The notes: generated by a model from the sequence alone, not told the origin. Shown: positions 48,253 through 57,972, counted from the first letter of the stretch. The stretch: 64,000 nt of DNA from Symbiodinium natans (GCA_905221605.1 CAJNDS010000924.1:250001-314000), one strand, 5' to 3'. Numbers and translations are program-made.

Positions 48253-48348
48253 GTTTAGGGTTTAGGGTTTAGGGTTTAGGGTTTAGGGTTTAGGGTTTAG
48301 GGTTTAGGGTTTAGGGTTTAGGGTTTAGGGTTTAGGGTTTAGGGTTTG
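48253..48348 (+). repeat. TTTAGGG tract
   Basis: Thirteen perfect units, ending nine bases before a PPR acceptor. Confidence 0.95.
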
Positions 48349-48357
48349 GCAGCACAG

Positions 48358-48405
48358 GTGCGCTGCGTTGCGGACCGATGCAATCACCTACGGTGGCTTG
48401 CCTGC
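48358..48405 (+). CDS. PPR exon, first helix
   Basis: CAALRTDAITYGGLP: helix A signature D-A-I-T-Y. Acceptor CACAG before G. An F6 element begins at its end, so the continuation is in a later exon. Confidence 0.75.
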
Positions 48406-48535
48406 CCTTTGGTGCCCTTTTGCCCCTTTCTTTGGTTCAAGGTTTCCGTATAACTCATAGAGAGACATCTCTAGCCCCAAAAAGGGCGCCCTTATTACAA
48501 GCAGAATATGATGACTGGGCAACCAAGGTGCTGCC
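48406..48535 (+). mobile_element. F6 element
   Basis: TTTGGTGCCCTTTTGCCCCT and TGATGACTGGGCAACCAAGG. Confidence 0.7.
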
Positions 48536-49011
48536 CTGAATGCATACGCGCCTGGGCCGAATAGTCGTAGCTGCCACTATCGGATGGCATGTTTCCCTAA
48601 ACCTCCAAACCTCCCTGAACCTTCTGTACAAGTTCCTAGGGTCCGTTAAGAAGCTCAAATTTAAGCACTTGATAGTTCAGTGATATTGCTGGGTTATTAC
48701 CTTCATGGCTTCTGTAGCGTCTCGACATTTCTTCCACAACGCCATTGGAAGGGTGTAGTTCAAATTGCACTGTGATAGGGCTGTCCCCAATGCTCATTCC
48801 ACATACCAAACCCGCATTCTCCGGATAAGTTGGACACACTGAGGCTCACGCATCTTTTATGGTTGAGGCACACAGACGTACTACAATAGAAACAGCTATA
48901 AACAACCGAACCAGAAATCTCTAGTTTCTTTACACTGCGTAAGCTAGAACACATAGACATGCAGTCATGGTTCTGCGCGTTTTCTCGCTGCTTTCCATTT
49001 GATCACTACAC

Positions 49012-49108
49012 GGGGGGTAGGTACCTAGGGAACCTTAGGGAAGCTTATGGAGCTTTAGTGAGTAGTGGGGAGTCTTAGGGAACCTCGGGTTACGTACCTC
49101 CCTTGAAC
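49012..49108 (+). mobile_element. F13 element
   Basis: GGGGTAGGTACCTAGGGAAC, GTAGTGGGGAGTCTTAGG and GGTTACGTACCTCCC. Confidence 0.65.
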
Positions 49109-49375
49109 CCCCCTCCCTTAAGAACCCTGTAAAACTGCAAAGGTTCACTGTACAACTTCAAACCTACAGACATGCTGCAGTTCTTTCAACCGATTTCCTA
49201 AAGTAGCAGAGCTTCCGTTTCAGAAGGAACATGTGCAGTACCCATAATCACAGCGCGTTTCCCTTCTTCTTTGGTATCAGTTGCTCTGACAGGTCTACCT
49301 TGAATAACCTGTAATGGAACAGTCTATTACTTTTTGGGTAGATGTACAGATTTGCAAGGTAGCACAAGGTTTCAC

Positions 49376-49429
49376 ACCCTAAACCCTAAACCCTAAACCC
49401 TAAACCCTAAACCCTAAACCCTAAACCCT
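49376..49429 (-). repeat. CCCTAAA tract
   Basis: Seven units, 16 bases before a PPR acceptor. Confidence 0.95.
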
Positions 49430-49445
49430 GGTAGGGTGCACCCAG

Positions 49446-49517
49446 GATTTGGGCCTGAAATGGAAGCATGCACTGTCGGCAGTGGTCGACATGCATGTCG
49501 GCCGCAGCTGGTTATCG
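49446..49517 (+). CDS. PPR exon, second helix
   Basis: DLGLKWKHALSAVVDMHVGR then SW: helix B pattern W-x-x-A-L-x-x-x-x-D-M. Acceptor CCCAG before G. Confidence 0.75.
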
Positions 49518-49518
49518 G

Positions 49519-49570
49519 AGTTTAGGGTTTAGGGTTTAGGGTTTAGGGTTTAGGGTTTAGGGTTTAGGGT
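49519..49570 (+). repeat. TTTAGGG tract
   Basis: Seven units right after the PPR exon. Confidence 0.95.
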
Positions 49571-49592
49571 GACAGCAGTTGTTGGAAGGTGT

Positions 49593-49691
49593 ACCGGAAG
49601 GCTCCAGTGTAGTTCGGTTTATGTTAGTTTCCGAAGGGGTTCTAGTTCGTATACTACCCCAAAAAGGTACTACACATGAGCCTTTGGCTAC
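49593..49691 (+). mobile_element. F8 element
   Basis: GGAAGGCTCCAGTGTAGTTC and GTACTACACATGAGCCTTTG. Confidence 0.8.
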
Positions 49692-49717
49692 AGTTTTTCA
49701 AGCTGCAGAGATCCTCT

Positions 49718-49896
49718 ACTCGGTAGCTGAGTGAGTACACTTTACACTTTTTGGGAGACCATAGTCCCTGTAGAACTGGAAGTGTACACTCTTTTTGGGA
49801 GCTTATTAAACGCTAAACCCTACACCCTACACCCTACACCCTAAACCCTAAACCCTAAACCCTAAACCCTAAACCCTAAACCTCAGCAGCTAAGTT
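49718..49896 (+). mobile_element. F4 element split by a CCCTAAA tract
   Basis: Left arm and core are intact (CTCGGTAGCTGAGTGAGTAC to TTTTTGGGAGCTTATTAAA); then about ten CCCTACACC/CCCTAAA units; then the last 14 bases of the element, CTCAGCAGCTAAGT. Confidence 0.9.
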
Positions 49897-49952
49897 TAAG
49901 CTGCTGAGATGCTTTATCCCCCAAAGTCGGTTCAGTCCTGAAGTCGGTCGCA

Positions 49953-50020
49953 GATTAGGGTTTAGGGTTTAGGGTTTAGGGTTTAGGGTTTAGGGTTTAG
50001 GGTTTAGGGTTTAGGGTTTA
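49953..50020 (+). repeat. TTTAGGG tract
   Basis: Nine perfect units. 50.02-50.40 kb holds frames on both strands with no clear winner. Confidence 0.95.
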
Positions 50021-50411
50021 CTGGTTCAAACTGCCTGAAGAACCAACCCCGCTACGTTTTCATCTGGCTATTATTCGACATACAACACAACCCCAGAAAT
50101 CTTAATGATTATCATGATCATCCTGAGTTATTGTTTGTTTGTTTTTTTCAGTTGCGTCTCTTGGCAATCATGGATTCGCGACGCTTCGTGTGCCCAACTC
50201 GTTCATTGCACCTTCATGTCCAGGCGGACGACTATTTTTCTTTGTTCGTACGATTGTGGTGCAAGCACGAATCAGGTGTGAAAAGCCGATTATGCAACTG
50301 AGGCGAGAAAAGGCCGAACTTTGTTCATGCATATCACTGATCACATCACACACTCTTTCTTTGAAGACAACAACAAATACCCAATGACTCATCTCAGGTA
50401 CATGCCCCATG

Positions 50412-50495
50412 TATCCCGCTTATACTAACAGTCCTTAATAGGCATTATAATAGCGAGAACTATCATCCCTATCAAGGACTATTAGTATACCCACT
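50412..50495 (+). mobile_element. F2 element
   Basis: ATCCCGCTTATACTAACAGT and AAGGACTATTAGTATACCCA. Confidence 0.75.
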
Positions 50496-50577
50496 TCCCC
50501 AAGCCCCGCTTGACAAGCTCGGGGGTCGGATTTTGGCAGCCCGACCCCTGAACTCGGCTTCCTGAACAGGAAGAGTT

Positions 50578-50700
50578 CATTCCTTAAGGGACCAAATATG
50601 AACCCCAAGATTGGGGTTACTAGTAAGGTGCTACTGCAATCCCTATTAAGGTATATGAACCATCGAGCCCCATTTAGGGTTCATTCGGTCCTTAAGCTTT
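50578..50700 (+). mobile_element. F14 element
   Basis: TTCCTTAAGGGACCAAATAT and TTCATTCGGTCCTTAAG are inverted ends; ATTGGGGTTACTAGTAAGG inside. Confidence 0.65.
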
Positions 50701-50862
50701 GTCGTTTTCAAAATGTGTGCGTCATCTGTTTTTGTGGGGGTATATTTGGGGTTTGAGGGTTCAAGGTGTCCAGTACTTTGACCCCAAAAAAGTCAGGATG
50801 TATTGGTTGTACCGTGTACTCCGTCAACAGGGCCCCCCTAAACTTTACCCTATAGACCTTGG

Positions 50863-50958
50863 GATGTTCCCCCTTGTACTAACAGCTCCTGAATAGGGAT
50901 TATGATAGGGGTAGTAGAATCCCTACTAAGGTGTGATAGTACAAGGGGGGAACATCCC
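50863..50958 (+). mobile_element. F2 element
   Basis: GGGATGTTCCCCCTTGTACT and AGTACAAGGGGGGAACATCC; a clean copy that runs straight into CCCTAAA units. Confidence 0.9.
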
Positions 50959-51106
50959 TAAACCCTAGACCCTAACCCCTAACCCCTAACCCCTAACCCC
51001 TAACCCCTAGACCCTAGACCCTAAACCCTAAACCCTAAACCCTAAACCCTAAACCCTAAACCCTAAACCCTAAACCCTAAACCCTAAACCCTAAACCCTA
51101 AACCCT
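50959..51106 (-). repeat. CCCTAACC then CCCTAAA tract
   Basis: Five octamer CCCCTAAC units, then 15 heptamers, ending at the acceptor of the next PPR exon. Confidence 0.95.
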
Positions 51107-51112
51107 AAGCAG

Positions 51113-51176
51113 GCGCCAGCAAGGCCTGGAAGCCAGCGCCGTTTGCAGCAACGCTGCTCTCAGCGCGGCGGCCCCT
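51113..51176 (+). CDS. PPR exon, first helix
   Basis: GLEASAVCSNAALSAAAP, matching the dinoflagellate helix A phrase (x-V-x-x-N-A-A-L-S-A). Acceptor AAGCAG before G. Confidence 0.75.
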
Positions 51177-51186
51177 TGACTCCACG

Positions 51187-51676
51187 AGGTGCTTGGAGGT
51201 CATGGTACGTTTAGGGTTTAGGGCTTAGGGTTTATAGGGTTTATAGGGTTTATAGGGCTTATAGGGCTTATAGGGTTCATAGGGTTTATAGGGTTTATAG
51301 GGTTTATAGGGTTTATAGGGTTTATAGGGTTTATAGGGTTTATAGGGTTTATAGGGTTTATAGGGTTTGTAGGGTTTATAGGGTTTATAGGGTTTATAGG
51401 GTTTATAGGGTTTATGGGGTTTATGGGGTTTATGGGGTTTATAGCGTTTATAGGGTTTATAGGGATTATAGGGTTTATAGGGATTATAGGGTTTAGGGTT
51501 TAGGGTTCAGTTATTACTGTACTTATACCCCACTTGTGAGTCCCTCAAGTGCCCATAATATGGCTTATAAGTACAGTTATAAGCACAGTTATCCTAAACC
51601 CTGAACCCTGAACCCTAAACCCTAAACCCTTCTAAGTCCAGTTATAAAGTGTTAATAAGTACCAGGAACCTCCAAG
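51187..51676 (+). mobile_element. F3 element split by a 300-base nonamer tract
   Basis: The left end GCTTGGAGGTCATGGTACG is followed by about 30 TATAGGGTT units, then F3 interior TTATTACTGTACTTATACCC, a second interruption by CCCTAAA units (51594-51628), and the right end AATAAGTACCAGGAACCTCC. Confidence 0.92.
51207..51506 (+). repeat. TATAGGGTT nonamer tract
   Basis: Highly uniform nine-base units with a few TTATGGGGT and GCTTATAGG variants; the cleanest nonamer array in the window. Confidence 0.97.
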
Positions 51677-51749
51677 AAGCTGCCTTCGTGGGCTGCTCAC
51701 ACTAAGCTTTTAGGGTTCCCAAGGGAGGGGGGTTCATGTAGCCCAAGGG

Positions 51750-51868
51750 TAGGGTTTAGGGCTTAGGGCTTAGGGTTTAGGGGTTTAGGGTTTCGGGCTT
51801 AGGGTTTAGGGTTTAGGGTTTAGGGGTTTAGGGGTTTAGGGTTTAGGGTTTAGGGTTTAGGGTTTAGC
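51750..51868 (+). repeat. TTTAGGG tract
   Basis: Heptamers and octamers mixed. Confidence 0.9.
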
Positions 51869-52079
51869 GAAACAACCCTATATAGAGGTCATGTTACTGC
51901 AGGCTTCCGAAACCTGTCGTGGTTCAGAGCTTGAAGGATTCGGGCAAAAGGGTAAACCCCTAAACCTAAACTCAACCCCTAACCCCTCTCTTAAGGAATA
52001 TCCCTTACATAAAACAAAGCATCCAGACATGGTTGAAGGCAGCAATTAGTGTATACCCACCATTTCGTTCAGCGTCTAA

Positions 52080-52207
52080 ACCTTGGGGACCACATGGGTA
52101 GTTTCCTAAATTAGGGTCCCTTTTTGAGTACCCCATTGTAAGGCGGCCCCCTTTAAAAAGAGATCCCAAAAGGGAACCCTGATTTAGAGAACGACCCACA
52201 TGAACCC
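52080..52207 (+). mobile_element. F15 element
   Basis: GGGACCACATGGGTAGTTTC at the left and GAACGACCCACATGAACCCT at the right. Confidence 0.55.
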
Positions 52208-52335
52208 TAAAAGGGTTTATGGTTCATACAACTTCAAAAGGGCTTGCAATAGTGCAGGGTATGGGAGTTTACGAAAATAGGACAGTAAGGACCCCAATAA
52301 GGTACCCCCAATGGAAACCCACATATGACGCCAAC

Positions 52336-52493
52336 TTTACTTGAAGGTTCATGGTACTTACTAACCAATTATAACTGGGCTTATAGCCCTACTCTTAATT
52401 GGGAAAACCCCTATAAGGCCCTTTAGGGGCATTATAAGTAGGGCTGTAGGTACAGTTATAATTGGTTAGTAAGTACCATGAACCTCCAAGTAG
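52336..52493 (+). mobile_element. F3 element
   Basis: TACTTGAAGGTTCATGGTAC and TACCATGAACCTCCAAGTAG; nearly perfect palindrome over 150 bases. Confidence 0.95.
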
Positions 52494-52612
52494 GGTTCAC
52501 TTGATGCTCAAGGAAGGTTGCTCTGTAGTTGGGCTTGGCTTTGCCGGGGATGCCAAGCTAGCACCCTCCTATGGTTCTACCCCCCCCCCCCCCCCCAAAC
52601 CCAAAACCCTCT

Positions 52613-52770
52613 AGGGCTAGGGTTTAGGGTTTAGGGTTTAGGGTTTAGGGTTTAGGGTTTAGGGTTTAGGGTTTAGGGTTTAGGGTTTAGGGTTTAGGGT
52701 TTAGGGTTTAGGGTTTAGGGTTCAGGGTTCAGGGTTCAGGGTTCAGGGTTCAGGGTTCAGGGTTTAGGGT
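52613..52770 (+). repeat. TTTAGGG then TTCAGGG tract
   Basis: Fifteen TTTAGGG units switching to six TTCAGGG units. Confidence 0.97.
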
Positions 52771-52828
52771 CCCGATCCCCAAACGCCCGAACCCCTGAGT
52801 CCAACCCACCGACCTTCAGAAACCGAAG

Positions 52829-52893
52829 GCGAAGAGTGGCGACTGGAACCTGGGGGTGTCCTTGCTCGGAAACTTGAGGCGCGATCTTCTCAA
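52829..52893 (+). CDS. PPR exon, second helix
   Basis: AKSGDWNLGVSLLGNLRRDL: loop and helix B (G-D-W-x-x-x-x-x-L-L-x-x-x). Acceptor GAAG before G; an F7 element starts at its end. Confidence 0.78.
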
Positions 52894-53128
52894 CTCCCGA
52901 CTATTTTGCTTAAGAACCCTCCCCCCCCCCCCCCCAAACAAAAAAAAAGAAAGAAAAGAAAACGAACAGATCAGGACCCAGGATTAAAACCAATTCTAAG
53001 TCGACTTGCTACTAGTATCCTTCCCTAGAAGGGCAATACAGGGGTTACTATCTGTTCTTCCTTACAAGGGCAATATGCAGGGATTCCCATCTTTTGGTTT
53101 CTTTTGGGGGGATTCTTACGCAAATCGT
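52894..53128 (+). mobile_element. F7 element, long copy
   Basis: CGACTATTTTGCTTAAGAAC, poly-C and A-rich block, an internal F5-like fragment (CAGGACCCAGGATTAAAACC), CTTACAAGGGCAATATGCAG core, and GGATTCTTACGCAAATCGTA. Confidence 0.75.
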
Positions 53129-53702
53129 AAATCTTATATTTCAAAGGAGTTGCCCAAACGATTGCCTGGAGGCTTGTGCCCTAGCCCTTCTGTTGCGGGC
53201 ACCTTATTCTGTGGGGAGAATCAGGAAGTGAGGCACCCCAAACCCCAAACCCTTAACCCTAAACCCTAACCCCCCCCCCCCAAAAAAAAAAAAAAAGGAG
53301 GTTGCTAATCGTCCAAGAATAGCGTATTGCATCTACGGGTGCTTCCGAAATTCGGGGACCCCTAAGTACTTGTTGCAGGATCCCCTTATAATCCTCATAA
53401 GAAATCAAGAAGGTACCCCTTATTTTCGGAAACCCCCATACCTTTCTGTATACATATATATGTATACACACTCACATATTATATAGAGAGAGGGGGGGGG
53501 GCATGATTATGGCGAGTGTTTTTTTCTCGATGTTTAACTTTTGTTCCTCCAAAAGCGCCTGTCGCTGTAATAGGAAGTGGTGCCTTTCGCTACCGGGGTT
53601 AACTTGAGAAGGTGTAGGAGTGCACGAGTTTAGACACAAGGCGTCTTGGATTCTGCTTGGTGCATTGGTAGGTCTACCAGCTTCAGCCTTTCCAGCCTTT
53701 GT

Positions 53703-53862
53703 TAGGGTTTAGGGTTTACGGTCTAGGGTTTGGGTTTAGGGTTTAGGGTTTAGGGTTTAGGGTTTAGGGTTTAGGGTTTAGGGTTTAGGGTTTAGGGTTT
53801 AGGGTTTAGGGTTTAGGGTTTATAGGTTTATAGGGTTTAGGATTTAGGGTTTAGGGTTTCTG
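53703..53862 (+). repeat. TTTAGGG tract
   Basis: About 20 units running up to the acceptor of a PPR exon. 53.27-53.70 kb has no clear exon. Confidence 0.95.
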
Positions 53863-53865
53863 CAG

Positions 53866-53956
53866 TGGAGCAGGCTCCTATCGCTGCAGTCTGAAATAGC
53901 GGCCTACGGCTCTGCTACGAGCTCCTGTGACACTTCGCGGCAATTGCAGGAAGGGC
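53866..53956 (+). CDS. PPR exon
   Basis: WSRLLSLQSEIAAYGSATSS then CDTSRQLQEGL. IAAYGSATSSCDTSRQLQ follows the family phrase IxAYGSAISACEKGRQWQ, with the usual glutamate and tryptophan replaced. Confidence 0.85.
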
Positions 53957-54084
53957 TTAGGGTTTTGGGTTTAGGGTTTAGGGTTAGGGTGTAGGGTTTA
54001 GGGCCTCAGGGGTTTAGGCACTTCGTAGCCTCTATACCTTAAAACCGGGAAATGACCCCTCAACCACTAGATTATATATGCACA

Positions 54085-54095
54085 TACACACATAC

Positions 54096-54129
<34 letters not shown>

Positions 54130-54145
54130 TTATTTATTTATTTAA
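54085..54145 (+). repeat. TA and TTTA simple repeat
   Basis: (TA)n then (TTTA)n. Confidence 0.95.
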
Positions 54146-54259
54146 TGTATTCATGTGCTCAGTTATTGAAACTCATATGTAATATTTATGTACCTGTACA
54201 CGGCTTCTCGATTTCGGGAAGGTTTCAGATCTCACGTGAAGAGACTGTGCCACAAGTTG

Positions 54260-54369
54260 CCCTAAACCCTAAACCCTAAACCCTAAACCCTAAACCCTAA
54301 ACCCTAAACCCTAAACCCTAAACCCTAAACCCTAAACCCTAAACCCTAAACCCTAAACCCTAAACCCTA
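54260..54369 (-). repeat. CCCTAAA tract
   Basis: Fifteen perfect units. Confidence 0.97.
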
Positions 54370-54454
54370 ACAGGAGGCAGGCTTACAGCTTTGGTCGCTC
54401 TTCGTCCCAGTCCCAGGATCCATTCTGAATGCTTAATCGGTTTTTTTTTTCAAT

Positions 54455-54606
54455 GTTATAGGGTCTAAGGTTAGGGTTATAGGGTTCTAGGGTTATATGG
54501 TTATAGGGCCTATTATAGGGTTATGGGGTTATTATAGGGTTATAGAGTTATAGGGTTAAGCTGTGTAGGGTTTTTGGGTTATAAAGTTACAGGGTTTAGG
54601 GTTATA
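54455..54606 (+). repeat. TTATAGGG octamer tract
   Basis: Degenerate GGTTATAG units, about twelve. A partial F2 copy lies at 54745-54813. Confidence 0.85.
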
Positions 54607-54905
54607 TCATAGGCATAGTCAGCAGAACTACGCGCACGTGTGCTTCGGTCTACTTCACTTGGTGTGCTTGTCTGCGACGGGTTTGCAATGGACCTGGGCA
54701 GCATGAGGTCTTTCGCGTCACGCTCACCCAAGCCTGGATGCAAACAGGGTTAAATCATAGGGCGTACTATTATCCCTATGAAGGACTGCTAGTATAAGGG
54801 GCAACATCACAAGGTTTAAGGGTTACAGGGCCCCTAAACCCTAAACCCTAAACCTTAAACCCTAAACCGTGGGCTAGTACAGTAACGCCCTGCAGCCTTT
54901 TTCAG

Positions 54906-54950
54906 AGCCCTGAGGAGAAGGGGCAGCAATGGCAACCGGCGCTGCAACTG
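54906..54950 (+). CDS. PPR exon, second helix
   Basis: SPEEKGQQWQPALQL then a GT donor. EKGQQWQPALQL is the standard helix A-B junction of dinoflagellate PPRs (EKGxQWQxAL). Confidence 0.9.
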
Positions 54951-55087
54951 GTGTGCGTGGCAGCCTGGGAGGCTCTTGGGGGGTTTAGGGTTAGGGTTTA
55001 GGGTTTAGGGTCTAGGGTTTAGGGTGTGTATCCAGTGATGGAAAGCTGCTGTCCTTTGTAAGCGAAGGGGAATCAGCGCAGAATTCT

Positions 55088-55486
55088 TTGCCGAAGAACT
55101 GCGTAAGCTGTTGCAACTCGAACCCCTCGAAAGCTGCAACCTACTGGACAGCGTCTGAGAAGGATTGGCTGCCTGGTTACCCGTGCAACTCGAAAACAAG
55201 CACTGAACGCCAGTCAAAAGCACCCGCCTGGGTATGTCTCAGGAGTTTTGATCTTGTAGATGTTTCGTGTCCAGAGCACAGCACCCCCCCCCCCCCACCT
55301 GGGGTGGAAAGTTTCAATCTGTGGCCGAGCCCTATGAACTGTAGGCCTGATAAGCGAGGTACAGGTGCCTCAATGGTCACCCGTTTTCATGTATACGGTT
55401 CTGCTGAGGAACAATGCTTGCCCTGGCAAGCCTCAATTGCATCAGGCCCTCTACTCCCCTACGCAACCCTCCTGTTTAAAGGCATA
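55088..55486 (+). CDS. candidate exon, longest open frame in the window
   Basis: About 133 codons, including KNCVSCCNSNPSKAATYWTA, WLPGYPCNSKTSTERQSKAP and TRFHVYGSAEEQCLPWQASI. It crosses a C-run read as proline, which may be an intron edge. No PPR signature. Part is probably real; the full length is not supported. Confidence 0.4.
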
Positions 55487-55550
55487 GGGTTTAGGGCTTA
55501 GGGTTTAGGTAGGGTTTAGGGTTTAGTGTAGCATAGCCAGTGGTGCACAG

Positions 55551-55613
55551 GCCACGGAAGACACCATTCTCGCAAGCACTGCGCTGAGTGCGTGTGAGAA
55601 GGGCCGAAGGCCG
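55551..55613 (+). CDS. PPR exon, first helix
   Basis: ATEDTILASTALSACEKGRR then P; exactly 21 codons from CACAG|G to a GTAAAC donor. ALSACEKG is the family hallmark. Confidence 0.92.
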
Positions 55614-55741
55614 GTAAACCCGAAACCCTAAACCAGTAGTCTGGATTTGCCGCTTTAGCGGGGTCAGAGGCTTCACCCAAAGGGTCCATGCACCTAGGTC
55701 GGAAACAAACTTGGCCACTATATAAATACAGGAACGCACTT

Positions 55742-55749
55742 CAGGTATA

Positions 55750-55785
<36 letters not shown>

Positions 55786-55920
55786 TGTATGTATGTATGT
55801 ATGTATGTATTAGACCCAAAACCGTAAACCCTAAACCCTATATATACATATATATATATATTTATTTATTTATTTAGTTATTTATTTATTTATTTTGTTA
55901 TTTATTTATTTATTTATCTT
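55742..55920 (+). repeat. TATG, CCCTAAA and TTTA simple repeats
   Basis: (ATGT)n of about 14 units, a short telomere-like insertion, then (TTTA)n. Confidence 0.97.
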
Positions 55921-56057
55921 GTCATTTCTCTATTTAAGTGGATCCTTAAGCCTTAGGGTTAAAGGGCTTGTTTCGTGGTGTAGGGTTGGCGGACTTGAGG
56001 GCCTTTTGTGTTGAGGAGGAGGCCCACTTTTCGGCATTTCTCAAGTTTTTCCGTGGG

Positions 56058-56143
56058 GATAGGGTTTAGGGTTTAGGGTTTAGGGTTTAGGGTTTAGGGT
56101 TTAGGGTTTAGGGTTTAGGGTTTAGGGTTTAGGGTTTAGGGTG
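56058..56143 (+). repeat. TTTAGGG tract
   Basis: Twelve perfect units. Confidence 0.97.
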
Positions 56144-56261
56144 TCCCGGGAAATGGAGAGTTTGGCAGACCAGGGTTTAGGGGAACGCCGATGTTGGGAT
56201 CGGCAGCAGGCGGCTCCAACTGCCCTGCGGCCGCCCCATGAGTTCTTATGGGCCTCACGTA

Positions 56262-56414
56262 CTTGAAGGTTCATGGTACTTACTAACCAATTATAACTGT
56301 ACTTATAGCCCTACTTATAATTGGGATAACCCCTATGAGGCCCTTTAGGGGTATTATAAGTAGGGTTATAAGTACAGTTATAATTGGTTAGTAAGTACCA
56401 TGAACCTTCAAGTA
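56262..56414 (+). mobile_element. F3 element
   Basis: TACTTGAAGGTTCATGGTAC and TACCATGAACCTTCAAGTA; almost identical to the copy at 52.3 kb, so a recent pair. Chance frames on both strands across 56.3-56.67 kb are not called. Confidence 0.95.
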
Positions 56415-56569
56415 AGGCCTTAAGGTCTACGTGGTTTGCACTTGTTGTTGGGACATCACTTGGTTGCAGATGTTCGGGACGGAACTTGTCGAGCTTGGCA
56501 AAAGAAGTCAGCGTTTGTGAGGTGTCTTCCATCCGCTCTACCTGCACATTCGCCCTAAAGATCCATGGT

Positions 56570-56668
56570 ACCCATGTAGTACATACTTGGGCCCTATCAG
56601 GGGCTTCCTCTATGGTATCTTTAAGGCCCAAGTATAGAGCTATTACAGGTGTCCTTAGGGTCGGCTGA
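56570..56668 (+). mobile_element. F10 element
   Basis: GGTACCCATGTAGTACATAC, TTGGGCCCTATCAGGGG and AGGCCCAAGTATAGAGC. Confidence 0.7.
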
Positions 56669-56679
56669 GACACAGATTA

Positions 56680-56880
56680 AGGGGTACAAGGAGGGAGACC
56701 GAGAAGGGACCTTTAGTGGCCCCTAAATTAGCCCCTACTTGCCAGCCTTTTTGACTTAGAAAGTAGGGTTAGTAAGCTGGGTTATGGGGAGTATAAGAGG
56801 GTTTCTAGGGGATAGTAAGTCGACTTACGAAGTCAAAAGAGCTTGCAAGTAAGGTCCCTTATACAGGTCCCTCCTCTAGG
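56680..56880 (+). mobile_element. F16 element
   Basis: Long inverted repeat: GGGACCTTTAGTGGCCCCTA ... TTGACTTAGAAAGTAGGG at the left against ACTTACGAAGTCAAAAGAGC ... AAGGTCCCTTATACAGG at the right. Single copy here. Confidence 0.6.
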
Positions 56881-57039
56881 CCTTTGAAGAGGATTTTGAA
56901 TCCCCTGCACAGGTGGGAGGTGGCCTTAGACCGACTACACCGTCTGTGCCAGGAGACATTCTGGGGTTTGCGACAAGAAGGGGCCCCCTAGCAAAAAAAA
57001 GCCCCAAAAGTAGGATTCCTTACACTAAGGTGTCGGGTT

Positions 57040-57147
57040 TAGGGTTGATACCCTTTACCCTTTTTTGGTTCTGAGCTCCCTTTTCAACGGAACCAACCAA
57101 CAAACTTTTTCCATCTTTTAAAAGATGGTTACCGGGCTACTAAGTTC
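57040..57147 (+). mobile_element. F6 element
   Basis: GTTGATACCCTTTACCCTTT and AAGATGGTTACCGGGCTACT. A short TTTAGGG tract follows at 57231-57276. Confidence 0.7.
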
Positions 57148-57390
57148 ATGCACGACGGGGCGCAACTGCCCATCTGCTCCCCAAGCTCCAGGCCAAGCAA
57201 GCCTCGTGCCACCATGTACTCGTTATTCTAGGGTTTAGGGTTTAGGGTTTGGGGTTTAGGGTTTAGGGTTTAGGGTCTTGAGGTGTTCTGCTAGCTCACT
57301 GAGTCCACGGCTCCAACATCGAGGTAGGCGAGCTGCAGCCCGATCCTCTTTGCCCGGTGTTGCACGGCCCGAGCCCCTCTGTTGATACCC

Positions 57391-57479
57391 AAAGGCTCCT
57401 ATGCAGTACCTTTTTGGGGTAGTATACTAGAACCCCCTTATAACTAACCCAAAAAGGAACTACATTGGAGCCTTTGGGC
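57391..57479 (+). mobile_element. F8 element
   Basis: CCCAAAGGCTCCTATGCAGT and CTACATTGGAGCCTTTGGGC. Confidence 0.92.
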
Positions 57480-57547
57480 AGAGCTTGTATGAAGCCGCAA
57501 GATCTTTTGCGACGGTTGCTTTGAGAAGGCCGACTTTTTTTTGCCAG

Positions 57548-57586
57548 GAAGATCCGACACATGTGGACTTGATTGCATTCAATGCC
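57548..57586 (+). CDS. PPR exon, first helix
   Basis: EDPTHVDLIAFNA; acceptor GCCAG before G, donor GC. Joined to the next exon it reads VDLIAFNAAISACEKMGQW, a textbook repeat. Confidence 0.93.
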
Positions 57587-57839
57587 GCTTCTTGGCCGTC
57601 ACAGGGATCTTACTGTGCACCCACACCAGAGAAGGCAATAATTGCAAAGCATCGTTGCTTCGAGCCTCGTCGATTCCCTAAGGAGCCATGTACCCATAAT
57701 GGAAGCCGAAAAGCTGGAAACTCAGTAGCTTCAATCCCTAAGAGACAAGAATAGGGAATCCCAGCACTATTTGTCCTTAAAAAGGTTTGAAAAAAATTTG
57801 GGGGTTTACTGTATATAGAAAAAACTTGCGCCCCAAAGG

Positions 57840-57950
57840 TGCCACATAGGAACCCAGAAGAAGGCCCAAGTATATACTAGATCGGTACATGGCGCCTTAG
57901 GGATTGCTAAGCCCTAAACCCTAAACCCTAAACCCTAAACCCTAAAACCT
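57840..57950 (+). mobile_element. F10 element and CCCTAAA tract inside a PPR intron
   Basis: GGTGCCACATAGGAACCCAG, GGCCCAAGTATATACTAGAT, GTACATGGCGCCTTAGG, then six CCCTAAA units. Confidence 0.7.
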
Positions 57951-57972
57951 TACCCTTGGTTTTCTCAGTCAG

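Noticed and set aside
47871-48258. Poly-proline or poly-glycine frames
   Set aside because: Created by the 60-base C-run; no protein-like sequence outside it.
56311-56673. 120-codon frame on the minus strand
   Set aside because: It runs through the F3 and F10 elements; open by chance because the palindromes lack stops in that frame, with an equally open + frame.
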